Below, in pieces: positions 22,139 to 34,291 of a stretch of 64,000 nucleotides of DNA. The stretch's first letter is position 1. Each line of letters opens with the position of its first letter. Origin of the DNA: Arthonia radiata (Eukaryota > Ascomycota > Arthoniomycetes > Arthoniales > Arthoniaceae); assembly GCA_002989075.1 (NCBI GenBank), contig PSQN01000001.1, positions 781,760 to 845,759 of the forward strand, in the 5' to 3' direction. The position numbers and the translations under genes are program-made. The notes under the pieces were generated by a model. It was given only the letters and a program-made list of their open reading frames with translations, was not told where the DNA came from and did not search any database.

Positions 22139-25100
22139 GAAGGCAATCTCGCGTTACCTTCGCCATGGTGCGCGGTATGTGTTACGTCTTATAATGAGCG
22201 GAGATGCTGTTCCGGATAAGCGAGGAGCTGCTGCAAAGCAATCGCATACGATATCGCAGTGTGCTTTTCAACCAGTGGCGGCATATAATAAGCGAGCTGT
22301 TGAACGGCATCTGCGCGCTGATTCAGACCAATTCCTGATCAGCAGACCTCTTCTGCATGCCATGCGATCTCTATCACCTCACTTTCTGCGCATGCAGCCT
22401 CACTTATCGACCCTCGCATGCGAGACTCGTTCACACTACTGCAGCGGGCAAATCTCTTACTAACACCATGGCCGTCAAATCGCCGCCGACGCAGATTACC
22501 ATCAACCGACGTGTCCCAACTCCAGATAAGAACGTTGCAGCTGCAGCGTCCTGACTCCACGCCCTCCGAGACCCGCCGCTGCAAACATCAGCAGAGCCTC
22601 ACGTGTCCTGCAAATGCAACCACGTGGAATGAGCCCCTCGCCCATTGGCCGGGGAAGCGCAAAAGGCCCTACTTCCCCCAAATGAGCAGGTCCCTAGCCT
22701 CTGCTTCTGTTTCAGGATAGCGCCCCAGCGCCCGATCGCCCCGGAGCTGGGTGCCGGGAGCCGCGACGCGACGGCGGGGGTTCCAGGGAGCGCTGTCGCA
22801 GCAGCATCGGAAGATTTCGCGCCTCGGGCGTTGGGAGATTGAGGGGGTCTTTGAGTTTTCGCATGGACACGCTGCGAGCGCATGTGTAAATTTTCCGCAA
22901 CGTTGAAGCGTCTGCGAAGGTTCGAGGGCTGGACCAGCTTCCCCGGGGGTATGACGTGCGCACGGCTGCAGAAGGGACGAATCGCAGACATCGGCTATCT
23001 GCGAGTCGTGGGGGCACTTCCATGACGAGAATGTGCAGAGGCACGGCAGTTGACGGTTGGGTTGTCCCTGGCCACCGGAAGTTGAGGTAGCTTCCTGATT
23101 CCTGATTTCGGGGAACGGCCGACGAAGATGTCGCGTGGCTGCAAGTGCACCCCTGGGCGCGTCCCTTAATGTGCAATAACGTTCCACGATGAGACGCGCA
23201 GAACATGAAAGGGGAGGGCATCTGGCGTGCTGCTGCGACGTCCGGAAGCCCGTCTCCTGGGTGGTGTCCGTACAGCACTCGAGATCTCGCTGTGTATCCC
23301 TTGCACAGCAGCGAAGTTCGAGGAGCTTCCGGCTCACTGGCGGTGCCATTGCTCGTCACGCGACGTGCCTTCCGATTCCCGAATTTCCTTAATGGAAACG
23401 CCGTTGTCAGCTATTCCTGGTTGGTGTCGCCTCTCAAGGAGAATTCCATGCAGGCCTTCCCCGAACGAGAGGATAACGCTCGACCAATTTGAATAACGTC
23501 GCATCCCTTGACGCCGCAGAAGTCTCAGTGCCGCGCGACCTGGTGGATTAGCAGCACCTCGTTGTGGAATTCGGGACTCTGCTCGCTCGCCCCTTGCAGA
23601 TCTCGACGCACAAGTGCCGAGACCACAGCATTGGGCTTGGCGAAGGTCATACAAAAGACGCCAGCACCACACAGACGTGTTCACGCGACGAGCATCAGAG
23701 AAAAGCTTCCGTGACACCAGATGTCTTATTTCCAGAAAGCAGCAAGGTAACGCAAGAGGGGCAAGAGACCGTCAACCGTGGGTGAAAGTATTCGAGACCC
23801 ATTCCACACCTGTGGCGGTGCGACGACAATCTCGGGACATTTCTGCGACCTCGCAGCCGGCGATCCTGGAGCATCCCGAAGCGTACCGGATCCTCCTCTT
23901 CGGGGCTCCGGAAGGCCTCCGCGTCGCCGCTCTCACTTTCCGCTGTGGCTGGTGCCATTCCTCGGCTGCTCCGGAAGCAGCGCCATCCCACATGACGGAG
24001 CCAGCACAGGGCGCGCGTGACCTTCTCCTCCTCAACAATCCGTCTGCCTTGCTTATCGCCGCTGCCGTCAGACCAGCGGTCTGAGCTGCGCCATCGGGCA
24101 AGTCGCAAGTCCACGGGCTTCTGGGCGGTCTTATGTAAACACGGGGAGAGCGTTGCAGTGCCCTGCATGATGGTCTTTTCCGCCTGGTGAGCGTGACGTG
24201 CAGGACGGATGGAAGCGGATGTGGAGTCAGCGCTTGGGGAAAGGGTCTTGAGGGCCACACCGAGGGCGTTTGTGTACGCGACTTGCACCCGGACGCGTCG
24301 GTTGCGATACTGTGATGGCAGCAAACGCGGATGCGGGACCTTGCGGGGTTGTTTGTGACGCGTTTGTGACGCTTGACACGAAATCGGGGAAACGCGTGGG
24401 TTGGACGAGGCTATCGTGAAAACAGCATGTTTGTTGGATGCCGGCAGAGCTGCCACCAGATCCATGACTTTGTGCTTGACCAGATTCATCGCACATGAGT
24501 GTCAATGATGCCCAACACATGCTGGCATCCATGTGTGCAAAACCTAGTCAATAAGCGAAAATGCAAGAGAAGCATTTCCGCAATCAGGATAGTAATTCCT
24601 CAGGCATTGTCTCCGTCGGACGTAGCATGTGGAAATTTTCTCGTGGTCACGGCGAGCAGCACGAGCAGCACGAGCAGTGAGCATGTGGCAAATCGCAAAG
24701 TGTATTGTCAGCGAAGTGTTCAGTGCATCCAGGAAGCAAGTGAGACAGCAATAATGGAGCGATAGCAACCCCGCAACTTTGCAAGAGCACGGCGCACGGG
24801 GAAGTGAGAGTGCTCAAGGTGGCCTCTGCGGGAGACGATCACGCGCAAAAGAGCGGTGATTCACCGCCAACTCTGGGGCGAGACCGCCTTTTCACGGCGC
24901 TGTTCAGGGTTCGCGCACCCTCCACGCTGGCCAGATGGGCTGCAACGGAGGCCATCATGCGACACAGACTAGAATTAGCATGAGCTTTAGGACAGGTTGG
25001 CGAAGAGACGCGTGGGGATGACGGGTGGAGAAGGCACAACAGATGACTGGGTGGCCATCGCGATTCCGGATCAGATCAGAGATCGCAGTGGAGGAGATCG

Positions 25101-26178
25101 TGAAGGACAGGGTGTAAGCTTTCCGAGAGCCACCATCACAGCACGGCTTCCAACACGACTTCTGGTGAGACGACATCGCGCTCGGGGAAGGGCGTGGTTT
25201 CCAGCTCCTGAATAATGAGGTTGAATGTGGTCAGCCTGAGCTGTCGCATTAGTTGAGGTGCTGGCAAAACGCCTGAAGAAAGGAGGAGCCAGCCTAGAGC
25301 GCAGTTTGCCATTTGCTACGGCCAGGCTTGAGTAGTTGCCGTTGTCCGGTCTCGTACCGAGGGCCAATTGCTTGATCGCCCTGCCTCTGCGCTCAGACGG
25401 TTGGCAGAGTCAGTGGTAGAGGCGTTTGAGGAAAAGTGTCGCGGGCGCAACGGAAGGACAAGCAGCCCCGAGGGTGCGACACTCTCGAGCGGACACTCCA
25501 TCGCTCCCGTCCTTGCTGCCCATTCTTCGCTTTGCGCTAAAGACAAGTCACGATACATCGACGCTGCTTTTATCAACGTCCCGGCTCTTCCCCCAGCTCC
25601 CCCAGTGCCCTCTTTTAATCCATAGGTACCCTTGGTCCTGCTCGCATCCGTCCTTCCTTCACCATTCCGCCTCGCTACACCACTCTATACGTACCTGTCT
25701 GTACTCACGGCTTCACCTCTCTTTCGTCGACACATTAAAGCAAGCGAGTGCGCCCCATCGCTGTTGCGTCTTCAACGATTCCATTTTACCCGTTGGAGTC
25801 TTGACACATATATCCGGTCCATTTCCCGATTCATCCTCCCTCTCCAACCATACTCGCTCTCGCCCACCACATCCTACAATTAACCTTTTCTCCCACGGAC
25901 CTTTTATCCAGCGCCGACCAATTTGTTCTTCAAATTCTGAGAAGAATTCACCTCCCTTGTCGGGTTCAGGGATTTATTAGGAGGAGCAGTCGTCCTGACC
26001 TCAACAAGCGTCTTTTCGCCCCACCCCAAAGTCGCGTTCGGCAACTCACGTCATTCACCGCTTCCACAAAGCAAAACACCGCGCCCTTACTTTCACCTTC
26101 TCCGCGAACCTTCTCCACTCGCCACCCTTTCTTCATCCCTCTCGACTTGCGATCACAGCTTCGCAATCCCGTCAACTC
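22139..26178. other. Four-kilobase gene desert
   Basis: The GC content is normal, but no frame on either strand shows family resemblance or plausible splicing. Long antisense frames (for example 22669-23349 and 23695-24489 on the minus strand) look like chance products of high GC. A short run of 9-bp AGCACGAGC repeats sits near 24657. From about 25560 to 26170 the plus strand is strongly pyrimidine-rich and is probably the promoter and leader of the next gene. Confidence 0.4.
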
Positions 26179-26214
26179 ATGGGTGATTGCAACTCATCAT
26201 GCTCAACACCATGA
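26179..26214 (+). promoter_or_regulatory. Upstream ORF overlapping the start of the GATA-like gene
   Basis: An ATG 20 bases before the main start opens an 11-codon frame (MGDCNSSCSTP) that ends after the main ATG at 26199. Ribosomes starting here would pass the main start, so it could limit translation. Whether it lies in the mRNA is not known. Confidence 0.4.
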
Positions 26215-27933
26215 TCACCCCGGTGTTGACTCTCGACGAGTCGAGACTCAGCAGCTACGATCCACAAGACCCTGCTGATCTGTCAACCCTTTGGTCAGGT
26301 GCGCTAGCAATTCAATATGTAATAATCCACTCACTGTGTTCCCGTGCTAACGACAGACCCCGCAGCCTTCTCCAAGTCGGCGCAAATGGTCGAACATGGA
26401 GAGCGCCTGCGCAACTTCAGCTGGAGATTGTGGAATCGCGAGCGACTCTGCTGGGCGCGCAACTACCCCTCTGCGCCGACACCGCAGAACACTCCATCGT
26501 CTCCGGCCAACTCTCCGGTGCCACAGCTCTCGTCGAGTGTAGAGTCTGACTCCTCTACCGAGACCGAGGAAGACTCCGTCGACTCTACCGTCGCCACGTC
26601 AACCGCTTCCATTGCCATCAACAACGCTCAGAAGCAACCCAAAGAGCGCCACATTACTCCTCGTGATCTCCGCAACATGGTTCACTCCATCCGACAACCT
26701 CGGGAATTCAAGCAACGAACTCGCTCTGAACCTGTTACACGTGCTGCCGACATCCATCGAGCGCCACCAACGGCAACGACTGTCTTACCCAAGCCGTCCT
26801 CACCACGCCATGTCACCACAGAGTCATCATCATCAACTGTCGCCACCGCTGTCACGGACAGCTTTGCCTCTTTCGGCGCTCAGTCCGACACCAGCGCATC
26901 GTCCAATGCGAGCTCACAACACAGCATCGTCCGTGGCTTCACTCCGGGCCAAAGCGGCGTCACATCCTACCGATCCAAGATTCAGATGGCACCTCAACCC
27001 CAGCCGCAGCCGATCTTGAAGAAGTCCGCTCCGGCCACGAACAATCTTACCAAGAAGAAGAGCAATGGCATGTTCATGCTCGGGTGCTCGTCCGGGTCTG
27101 GCGCATCTGGCGAGGAAGAGCAGTCGCTGAGCAAGAGTCTGCTCTCTCGCTCGCTTCGCTCTTCTGGTGGCTCGCATCATCCCGGCTGTGAAGCTAAGAA
27201 GCAGACGTCGTTCAAGGACGAGGTTGCGGTCATGAAACCCGGTGCGCATGAGGATGCTGCCGTCTTCGATGACAGTGACGAGGAGGAGGACACCGACACT
27301 GACGCCTCGGAGGGTGCTATTGAGGAGGAGGATGACGACGCATGGGAAGACGACAGCTCTGAGGTTCAAGCCCAAGAACCCACCAAGGACGGAGACATGA
27401 AGTTCTATCGTGTCGATTCCGCGGCACACCTGCCATCGCGTCGCTCTGCCTTGACTCTCAACCTCGCTGGCCACCGCAACAGCAACAGCTTCCGCGCCAC
27501 ACCAGCATACAAGCGCTCTCGTACCTCCACGCCGAACGGTCCATCCATGCCTGGCTCACCAGAGCAGGACTCTCAGCTTGAGATGCGCGCTCGTCAAATG
27601 GGTACATCAAAGCCGATCATCCCCACGACCACCAACACACAGCCTCTTGCTCCTCTCACCTCGCCACGCACGACCCGCCGCAACATGATGGCCGGCGAGC
27701 TCTCCGAGTCCCTCCGCAAGAATATGCTCAGCGAGCGCCAGCAGCGCAACCCTCTCCAAATCGACCCCAACCAGATCCGCCGCGCTCAGACCTCCTTCGA
27801 CGTCCCCCGCATGACCCGCCTCACTGAGAATGGCTCAATGGACAGCAAGGACATCCCCAAGCAGCGCCAGCGTCCCTCCTTCGACGACTGCTTCAAGACC
27901 AAAGTCCCGGACTACCATGAGTCCGGCTGGTGA
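26199..27933 (+). CDS. AreA GATA-like N-terminal domain / DUF3295 regulatory protein
   Basis: Exons 26199-26298 and 26357-27933 encode 558 residues. Directly after the junction lies DPAAFSKSAQMVEHGERLRN then FSWRLWNRE, the short conserved motif shared with the N-terminus of nitrogen regulator AreA (Pfam PF08550). The C-terminal part (TTRRNMMAGELSESLRKNML, SERQQRNP) matches DUF3295 (PF11702). The middle is Ser/Thr-rich, with an acidic block around residue 350-380. Related proteins in yeast (Mks1-like) act in nitrogen and retrograde signalling, but there is no zinc finger here and the function is inferred. A uORF overlaps the start. Confidence 0.8.
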
Positions 27934-28758
27934 TTCACCCCACCCCCAAAAGCACACGCACCTGCACAAAAGTTTAAACACTTTTGGCCGTGCAACCACA
28001 CCTACATTTGCGTCTCACGACGATTGTTTGACCAGCGTACAAGCGATGTTTTCGAGTTTTTGACGATTTCCGTACCTATGGTGCGAGATCTCCCACGGGA
28101 GGCTATGATGATGCACTTGATGATAAAAGTATGTTTAATACTCACTGCACCTGATGGTGCTACTACGGACATGGATGGGCTAAGCTGCGCTTCTACTGCG
28201 ACGGAGGTCTTGTCTAGCAATGGATGGGATCTTTGGGAGGGGAAGCGCGGTGCAAAGTCGACGTCCGTGATGGTTATGTTACTACTAGTGTATACTCTGA
28301 GAAACCTCGGAATTGATGAAGATGATTGCATTCAACGTTGTCTGCTCTACGTGTCTATGTGCTTGTGCTTGCTTTCTCCATCTTGGTGTTCTATCCACCG
28401 ACTTATAGTTTGCACATCCTCCATATTCCCACAGTGTCCGAATTTTCGTCGCCGTCTCACTATTATCAATCTACACATGAGAGAATTTCCTTTAAAATTC
28501 ACCGCTCCCTCGCTGCGTCTTCTCGCAATTTTTCTCTCTTCGGCCGCAGGGTAAAAGGCCACCTCGATCTGGAGAAAACAAACCTCCGCGTGATCGCCAG
28601 CGCACCAGGCCGCGTCGCGGCGCTACTGCACGGTTATGCACGGAGGCTTTAGGGCGGGGGTCACCGCTGTTTGGCTGTTATTGCATGTGCATGTGCGTTG
28701 CGTTTTCTTCTGCCTTGCTGAATTCTCTTAGTCGTGCGGTGCTGGAGGTGCTGTGATT
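27934..28758. other. Intergenic region (3' side of the GATA-like gene)
   Basis: No gene is supported; the frames are short and lack coding character. Confidence 0.4.
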
Positions 28759-28843
28759 TCTTTGTGATGTAGAGGTCTTTGTGATGTAGAGGTCTTTGTG
28801 ATGTAGAGGTCTTTGTGATGTAGAGGTCTTTGTGATGTAGAGG
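28759..28843 (+). repeat. Perfect 17-bp x 5 minisatellite
   Basis: The unit TCTTTGTGATGTAGAGG is repeated five times head to tail without a mismatch (85 bp). Perfect identity indicates recent expansion or ongoing homogenisation. It lies in a gene-poor stretch. Confidence 0.95.
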
Positions 28844-29217
28844 GGCTGTCTTGTGATGGGGAGCTTGTTCGTGATGGACATGTGAAGGAACCGTGATAGT
28901 AGGGTAGGTAAGGGAATAGTAGGGGTGGATTTGCTTCTGATTACACGTGAAGGCATTATTGCGTGTGATGAGGCGCCTGGAGAATGAGTGCGTGTGATGA
29001 ATGAAGGGTAGGTAGGGGAGGGTATAGTGGTTAGCTGCTCAACGGTTTGGGTGGGAATACGGAGCAAGCTGGGGGGGTGGGGTGGGGGTACGGTGGTACT
29101 TTGTCTGGCAATGGAGATGGTGGTGCTGGATTGGGGGGCTTTTGCTGTTTTGGTAAATGCTGGCAGTTACTCGCGTGGGTGTTTTACAAATATGGTGGTC
29201 GCACAGTCGGTAATGAT

Positions 29218-29690
29218 GGAATCCGGATGTATTTGTCGGCTGCGTGCATAGGATCGATGTGGAAGAGTGGGTATGTCCTTCTATTGGAGATGCAAGATTG
29301 CGAATAACGAATACGCAGGCTGGAATATGGCCGGTGGAATGCATATGTATTGTCGGGTGGGTACGTAGAATCGAGATGGAAAAGTGGATATGGACTTGTA
29401 TTGCGAGATCGCGAATAGCGAGTACGTACATGGAGAGTATCTCCAGTTTTTCTCTTCGGCCATATCCATACATGTGGTGTTCGCTGTTCCCTCCATTGGA
29501 GTCGCAAGATCGCAAACAACGAATACGCAAACTGGAACATGTCCGGTGGAATACATACGTATTTCCGGGTAGGTACGTACAATCGATAGAGCAAAGTGGA
29601 TACCGTCTTCCAATGGAGATCGCAAATAACGAGTACGTACATGGAGAGTATCTCCAGTTTTCTCCTTCTGTGAATCACATACTGGAAGTG
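29218..29690 (+). repeat. Degenerate long tandem/interspersed repeats
   Basis: Blocks beginning GGAATnCnnAnGTATTT recur at 29218, 29336 and 29548. GCAAGATnGCnAAnAACGAATACGCA recurs at 29292 and 29503 (211 bp apart). The stretch GAGTACGTACATGGAGAGTA, followed by TCTCCAGTTTT, occurs twice (about 29420 and 29631). The pattern is an old nested duplication with units of about 110 and 210 bp. No protein is supported, although the minus strand stays open across it by chance. Confidence 0.75.
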
Positions 29691-29699
29691 TTTGCTGTA

Positions 29700-31445
29700 T
29701 ACACCAACAAGCCATAGACGGTGCTCAACGCCCACAACGCCCATGGCATCGGCAACGCAAGTCCTCGTCTCCGCAACATCAATAACCCACGATTGGAAGC
29801 TTACACTCATGTACCAGTGACATCTCCAGCCTCCAACCCAGCATCGACGCACCAACTGGTGACGAAAACAAGACACTAAAACGGCAATATCGAAAAAGCG
29901 AAGAGTGTCCCAACTTTACCTCCCCGATCGCTACTGGCTCTTGTCCATGAATTTTCCAATTCTAGAGAAAGCGTAAAACGTCGCACAGAGATCTAAGAAG
30001 CGCGCATGGTGGGCCTGCGAACGCCTGGGGAGGGCTGGACGGAGGCGGCCAGTAAAAACGGGGTCTTTACTAATACTGTCCGCATTCAGCAATGACAGCA
30101 ACACGAATAGATGGAAGGATCGCGGTAGTCGTGTTGACAGAAGTGCCTGGCGACGGTGCTCGCTTGTGGGTGTTTATGCTTGTTCATGGCGTTGTTGGCA
30201 CGGTATAGGCGACGTGCCAGTGCGAAGGCATTAGTAAGAGAAATGGCCCTTACCTACCGCATCCGCCAGTTCTTGTGCGAGGCGTCTTGACTCGCGCTGG
30301 AGACCAACACTGCTCGCCAACACCGCACGCTTGCCTCGGAGACTGTCCGCATCGATCGAGACGGGGGCACGCGACGTGACGGACGGGGCTTCTGGAATGG
30401 TCACGCGGAGACGCCCTGGTGCCTGGCGGTTACTGACGCGTCCCCAGAGGACAGATGCCAGATGCGGTCCTTTTTGCCTCGGCTGGAGTCTCGGTAGATC
30501 GCCGTGCACGGACGCGTGGACACGTGCGGTCCCTCTGCGGTGGGGGATCGGGGACGCTCCACCTTCCAGCAGATCGGGTGGATTCGGGGTCTGGAAGTGG
30601 GCGGAGGGATGGAAGAGGATGAATTCGTGGCGCGGTGGCTGGTGATGGAATCCCTTCGACAAGGATTGAGAGGACCTGCGTGCTTTGTCATACAGAGTGC
30701 TTGGGTCTGTGGCCGACGGAGCGAGGACGACGAAAGGATGGTGTGGTATCCTAGCGGTGACGACGCGGAGACTCCGATTGTACCGCTACCTCATCCCTGG
30801 CCCTCGTATATTCGCGTCAAGGCACCAGGACAGGCACAAGTCTTCCTGCGGCACAAGGCACAGGCCGCCCACCGCCACGCCGGGGGATAACTGAAAGGGG
30901 TGACTCACGTGGGCGCTCGCAGCATCCTGCAGACCCAGAGACGCGGGCCTCACACGCGCGATTCCAGAGCAAAGAGATACGTACTCCGGTACGTACCTGT
31001 ATGTACACAAATAAGCATGCGCTGCAACGTGGTCAGACCTGCGATCCTGAAACGCAGGCGGGATCGTAGGCGGTGAAAGGAGCCGCTCGTTATGTCCAGC
31101 TGATCGCTTCTGTTGGCTCTGACTGGCGCAGGATACCACGCGAAGAAGGGACAGGTGACGCCTTTGCTATTGATAGTCTAAAGACGATAGGGTGTGGGTT
31201 TGGCTTGGTCTTTGAGTACAACAACGTCCATATTCCCGGGTCTGCCATCGGCGGAACTCCGGATGCTTGGCCCGCCCGGAGTTCAGCGCCAGTGTCACTG
31301 CCTATTGCGGTAATCCCACTGAATGGCTCATCTCGACTCTGGTACTTCATCTCAATATTAGAATACCTCGGAATCCGATACTACGCGACCCGTGGACACC
31401 GCCGCGTCCTCACACAGCAATACTAAGACCCCTACACATCGCGCC
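29700..31445. other. Gene-poor region upstream of the zinc-finger gene
   Basis: No gene is supported. A minus-strand frame (30231-30662) and a plus-strand frame (30504-30890) overlap each other in GC-rich sequence and match nothing I recognise. Confidence 0.35.
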
Positions 31446-34291
31446 ATGATACCACCCGCGGCCGCCACCTCGCGCAGCTCGCCCCATCCCGCCGCGGCAA
31501 CCCAGCCCTCAGATGACGCCAGCCCCGGTACGTACCTTTTCTGGACACCCTCCCAGCGGCGGCCGCATCGATAACACCGCCGCATGCGGAGGATCACTCA
31601 CCCTCCCGAGTGTTCGCATTCGGCGACTGCTGGGTACGTTCGTGTACACGTTGCTGACGGCTGTCAGCCCCCACCGCCCCTTCAACCTCCCCCACACGAG
31701 CGTCTGTGGAGATGAGCAGAGAGGGTACCTCTGGCTCTCTTCGTCCGCAAACGACGGATCGACCGCGGGATAGGATTCCAGGTCCCGAGACACAGGCTGA
31801 CGCTGCTAACGCCGTGAGCGGCTCCGTGCGGCCACGAGCTGAGCGGAGGAGGAATCGCCCGCTGTGCCGGTTATTCGGGACCAAGAAAGGTGAGTCGACC
31901 TCTGTGCGAGTCGCGTTGTGGTGTTGCGGAAGCGTGACGCAAGTACGTTTCTGTGGGCCGCCCGTCGTTGCACCGGTGATCGGTTGATGGAAGCGATATC
32001 ATAACGTTACATGGAACGGCCTACTAACGGTTGTGATAGGATGCAGGGCTGGGGAGCAGTGTCCGTATCGCCATGACATCAACCGTCTGAAGAGCGTCGA
32101 AGCGAGATCTGGAGAAGTCGATGGAGTCACGCAGCCGTTAAAGGACGACCCAGCACCTGCACGACATGCCCAGCCTGACGGTACTGAAGCACGTGGCCGT
32201 GGAGCGGAAGTCGATGCTGCGGATCGCGCTGTATCCCGACCGATGCCTGACACAGCGGCAATCGATCCTCGAGCCTTCCAGATCAACCAGATCAAGAAGC
32301 GTTTTGGCGCGTCGGAGGAGACTGGCCAGGATGGCAGTATTGCGCTCCATTTTGGTATGCCACCGTCGGACCCTGACTTCCCCTTCGATATCGACAAGCT
32401 GCAATGCGCGCTCAAGGTGCCGCAAGATTTCCTGAAAGGGCCACATCCCTCACTAAAAGTCAGCAATGCGGTTATGGAGCGTGGCTATCAGCTCAACGTG
32501 GAGCGCGGCTTCGACGCCATCTGGACCGAGCTTAGGCAGAAGACCCTCTTGACCGCGATGAAGCTTCTGGATAAACGGCTAGAAGCCCTCTTGACGGGTA
32601 AGAAGGCTGAGACGATCAGGATCGTGGCAAATGCTGCGCCAAGATCTGTCACACCCGCTGCTGTTCCACCTGTATCTGCAGCAAGCGCGCCAAAGGAGGC
32701 CGTGGTGTCCGATGCCGGGCCGGCGAAGTCTCGACCGCGACCTTCGGTACAGCGACTTGAGGAAGCCAAGGCTAAGCGTGAAGCGGACGTCCAGCATCTG
32801 CAACAGCGCCTGGGAAGGCATCCACAATTCAAGAGTGAAGCTGATGGGACGATCTTCACAGTTCCGATCACGCCTCGCAAATCGAGCGTGTTGCCTGCAG
32901 AGCTGCATCCTGTTAATGTTGTCAGGCTGATTGTGCCTGGCGACTACGATGTTGAGCCACCATGCGTGGAGTTGCTTAATGTAGAAGGTGAGGCATGTCG
33001 GAATGTTGAAGCCGCTTTCATTAGACGAGCTTCGGAGAATCTAGGCATGACTTTGCTGGCTCACATCAACTATCTGGCGCAGAATATGGCGTCTATGGCT
33101 GTAGAGACGAAGCTCGATGAGCAACCTCAGCCAGACGCTGTAGTAACAGCAGTGTCTGAACCATACCAGACAACAGAGGCACCACCACAGCCCAACAAAG
33201 AGATGGGGTCTCATGGCGACAGAGATCACATCATCCATATACCACGGCCACCTGAGTGGGACGAGGGGTCGTCAGACGGCGACGAAGACGGAGACAGTGA
33301 CTACTCAATCGTCTCTTACTCAGACTCCGACGAGGACGCAGACAAGCCTTCTGACCCCCAAGCACAACCCACCGCCACCGCACCCCGCGAAACAGGCATT
33401 CTCCTCGCCTTTCCCTCGATGACGCTCCAAAACATTGAACTCCTCGAACTTACTTCGCTTTCCCTAACCATCAAATGCGACCGCTGCAAAGAGGCCCACG
33501 ACGTCTCCAACCTCAAAGCTCCCCCATCCGACACCACCTCCACCACATCCGCCGGCCGCACAACCACCTGCCGCAAATGCGCCGCCTCTCTCTACGTCGC
33601 CCTCCGCTCCGACCTCATGCACACCTCCTCCACCCGCGCTGGCTATCTCGACGCCGAGTCCTGCGCTCCACTCACTCTGCTCCCTTCAACTTTCACACCC
33701 ACCTGCTCCAACTGCTCCACCACCGCTTCCACGCCCATCACCGCCGTGCTCGCCAACTCCAGCAACCTCGCCATCTGCCGCGGCTGCCACACCAAGATGT
33801 CCTTCTCCCTCCCCGAAGTCAAGTTCCTCCGCGTCGGTCCCTCCGCCATCACCCTCCCCTTACGCTCCGGAAAGGTACGCCGCGAGAACCTGGGTCTCGT
33901 CGCAGGCACCGAGCTCCCCGAAAAAGGCACATGCAAGCACTACGCTAAATCTTACCGCTGGTTCCGCTTCTCGTGCTGCGGGAAGGTGTACCCGTGCGAC
34001 CGGTGCCACGACGAGTTCGTGTTGGGCGCGAATGGCGACGGGCATGCGCAGGAGCTGGCGACGAAGATGATCTGTGGATTGTGCAGCCGGGAGCAGGCGT
34101 ATAAGCCGCGGGAGTGTGGGATGTGTGGAGGAAGCGTGACGGCGAGGAAGGGGCGGGGTTTCTGGGAGGGGGGAAAGGGGACGAGAGATCCTGGGGCGAT
34201 GTCCAGGAAGGATCCGAGGAAGTATAAGTTGAGGAGGCGGATGAAGCAGAAGGCGAAGGGGGGAAGGGCTGGTGGGGCGAACAATGCTTGA
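31446..34291 (+). CDS. CCCH and CHY zinc-finger protein
   Basis: Exons 31446-31527, 31668-31889 and 32040-34291 encode 851 residues. The second junction, with a perfect TACTAAC branch site in the intron, completes a CCCH finger at about residues 93-112: C-x8-C-x5-C-x3-H (CRLFGTKKG, CRAGEQ, CPYRH). This strongly supports the gene model. The middle is acidic and low-complexity. The C-terminus carries a CHY zinc finger (GTCKHYAKSYRWFRFSCCGK, then YPCDRCHDE and ICGLCSREQ) and a very basic tail. CCCH fingers usually bind RNA; CHY fingers bind zinc, as in yeast Hot13 and plant/animal Pirh2. The combination occurs in fungi, but I know of no assigned role. The first exon is Ala/Pro-rich and less certain. 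Confidence 0.85.

Noticed and set aside
22669-23359. Two long overlapping minus-strand open frames
   Set aside because: Both frames are open in the same GC-rich DNA, are rich in Arg/Cys/Pro and match no family.
23695-24489. 264-codon minus-strand frame
   Set aside because: The composition fits translated non-coding GC-rich DNA; there are no domains and no splice context.
24655-24685. Short AGCACGAGC repeats
   Set aside because: Only about three units; too few to call a functional array.
29184-29876. 230-codon open frame on the minus strand
   Set aside because: It is laid over degenerate DNA repeats; the protein similarity between segments just mirrors the DNA duplication, and three frames are open.
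30504-30890. 128-codon plus-strand frame
   Set aside because: It is mildly protein-like but overlaps an equally open antisense frame; no homology or splicing supports it.
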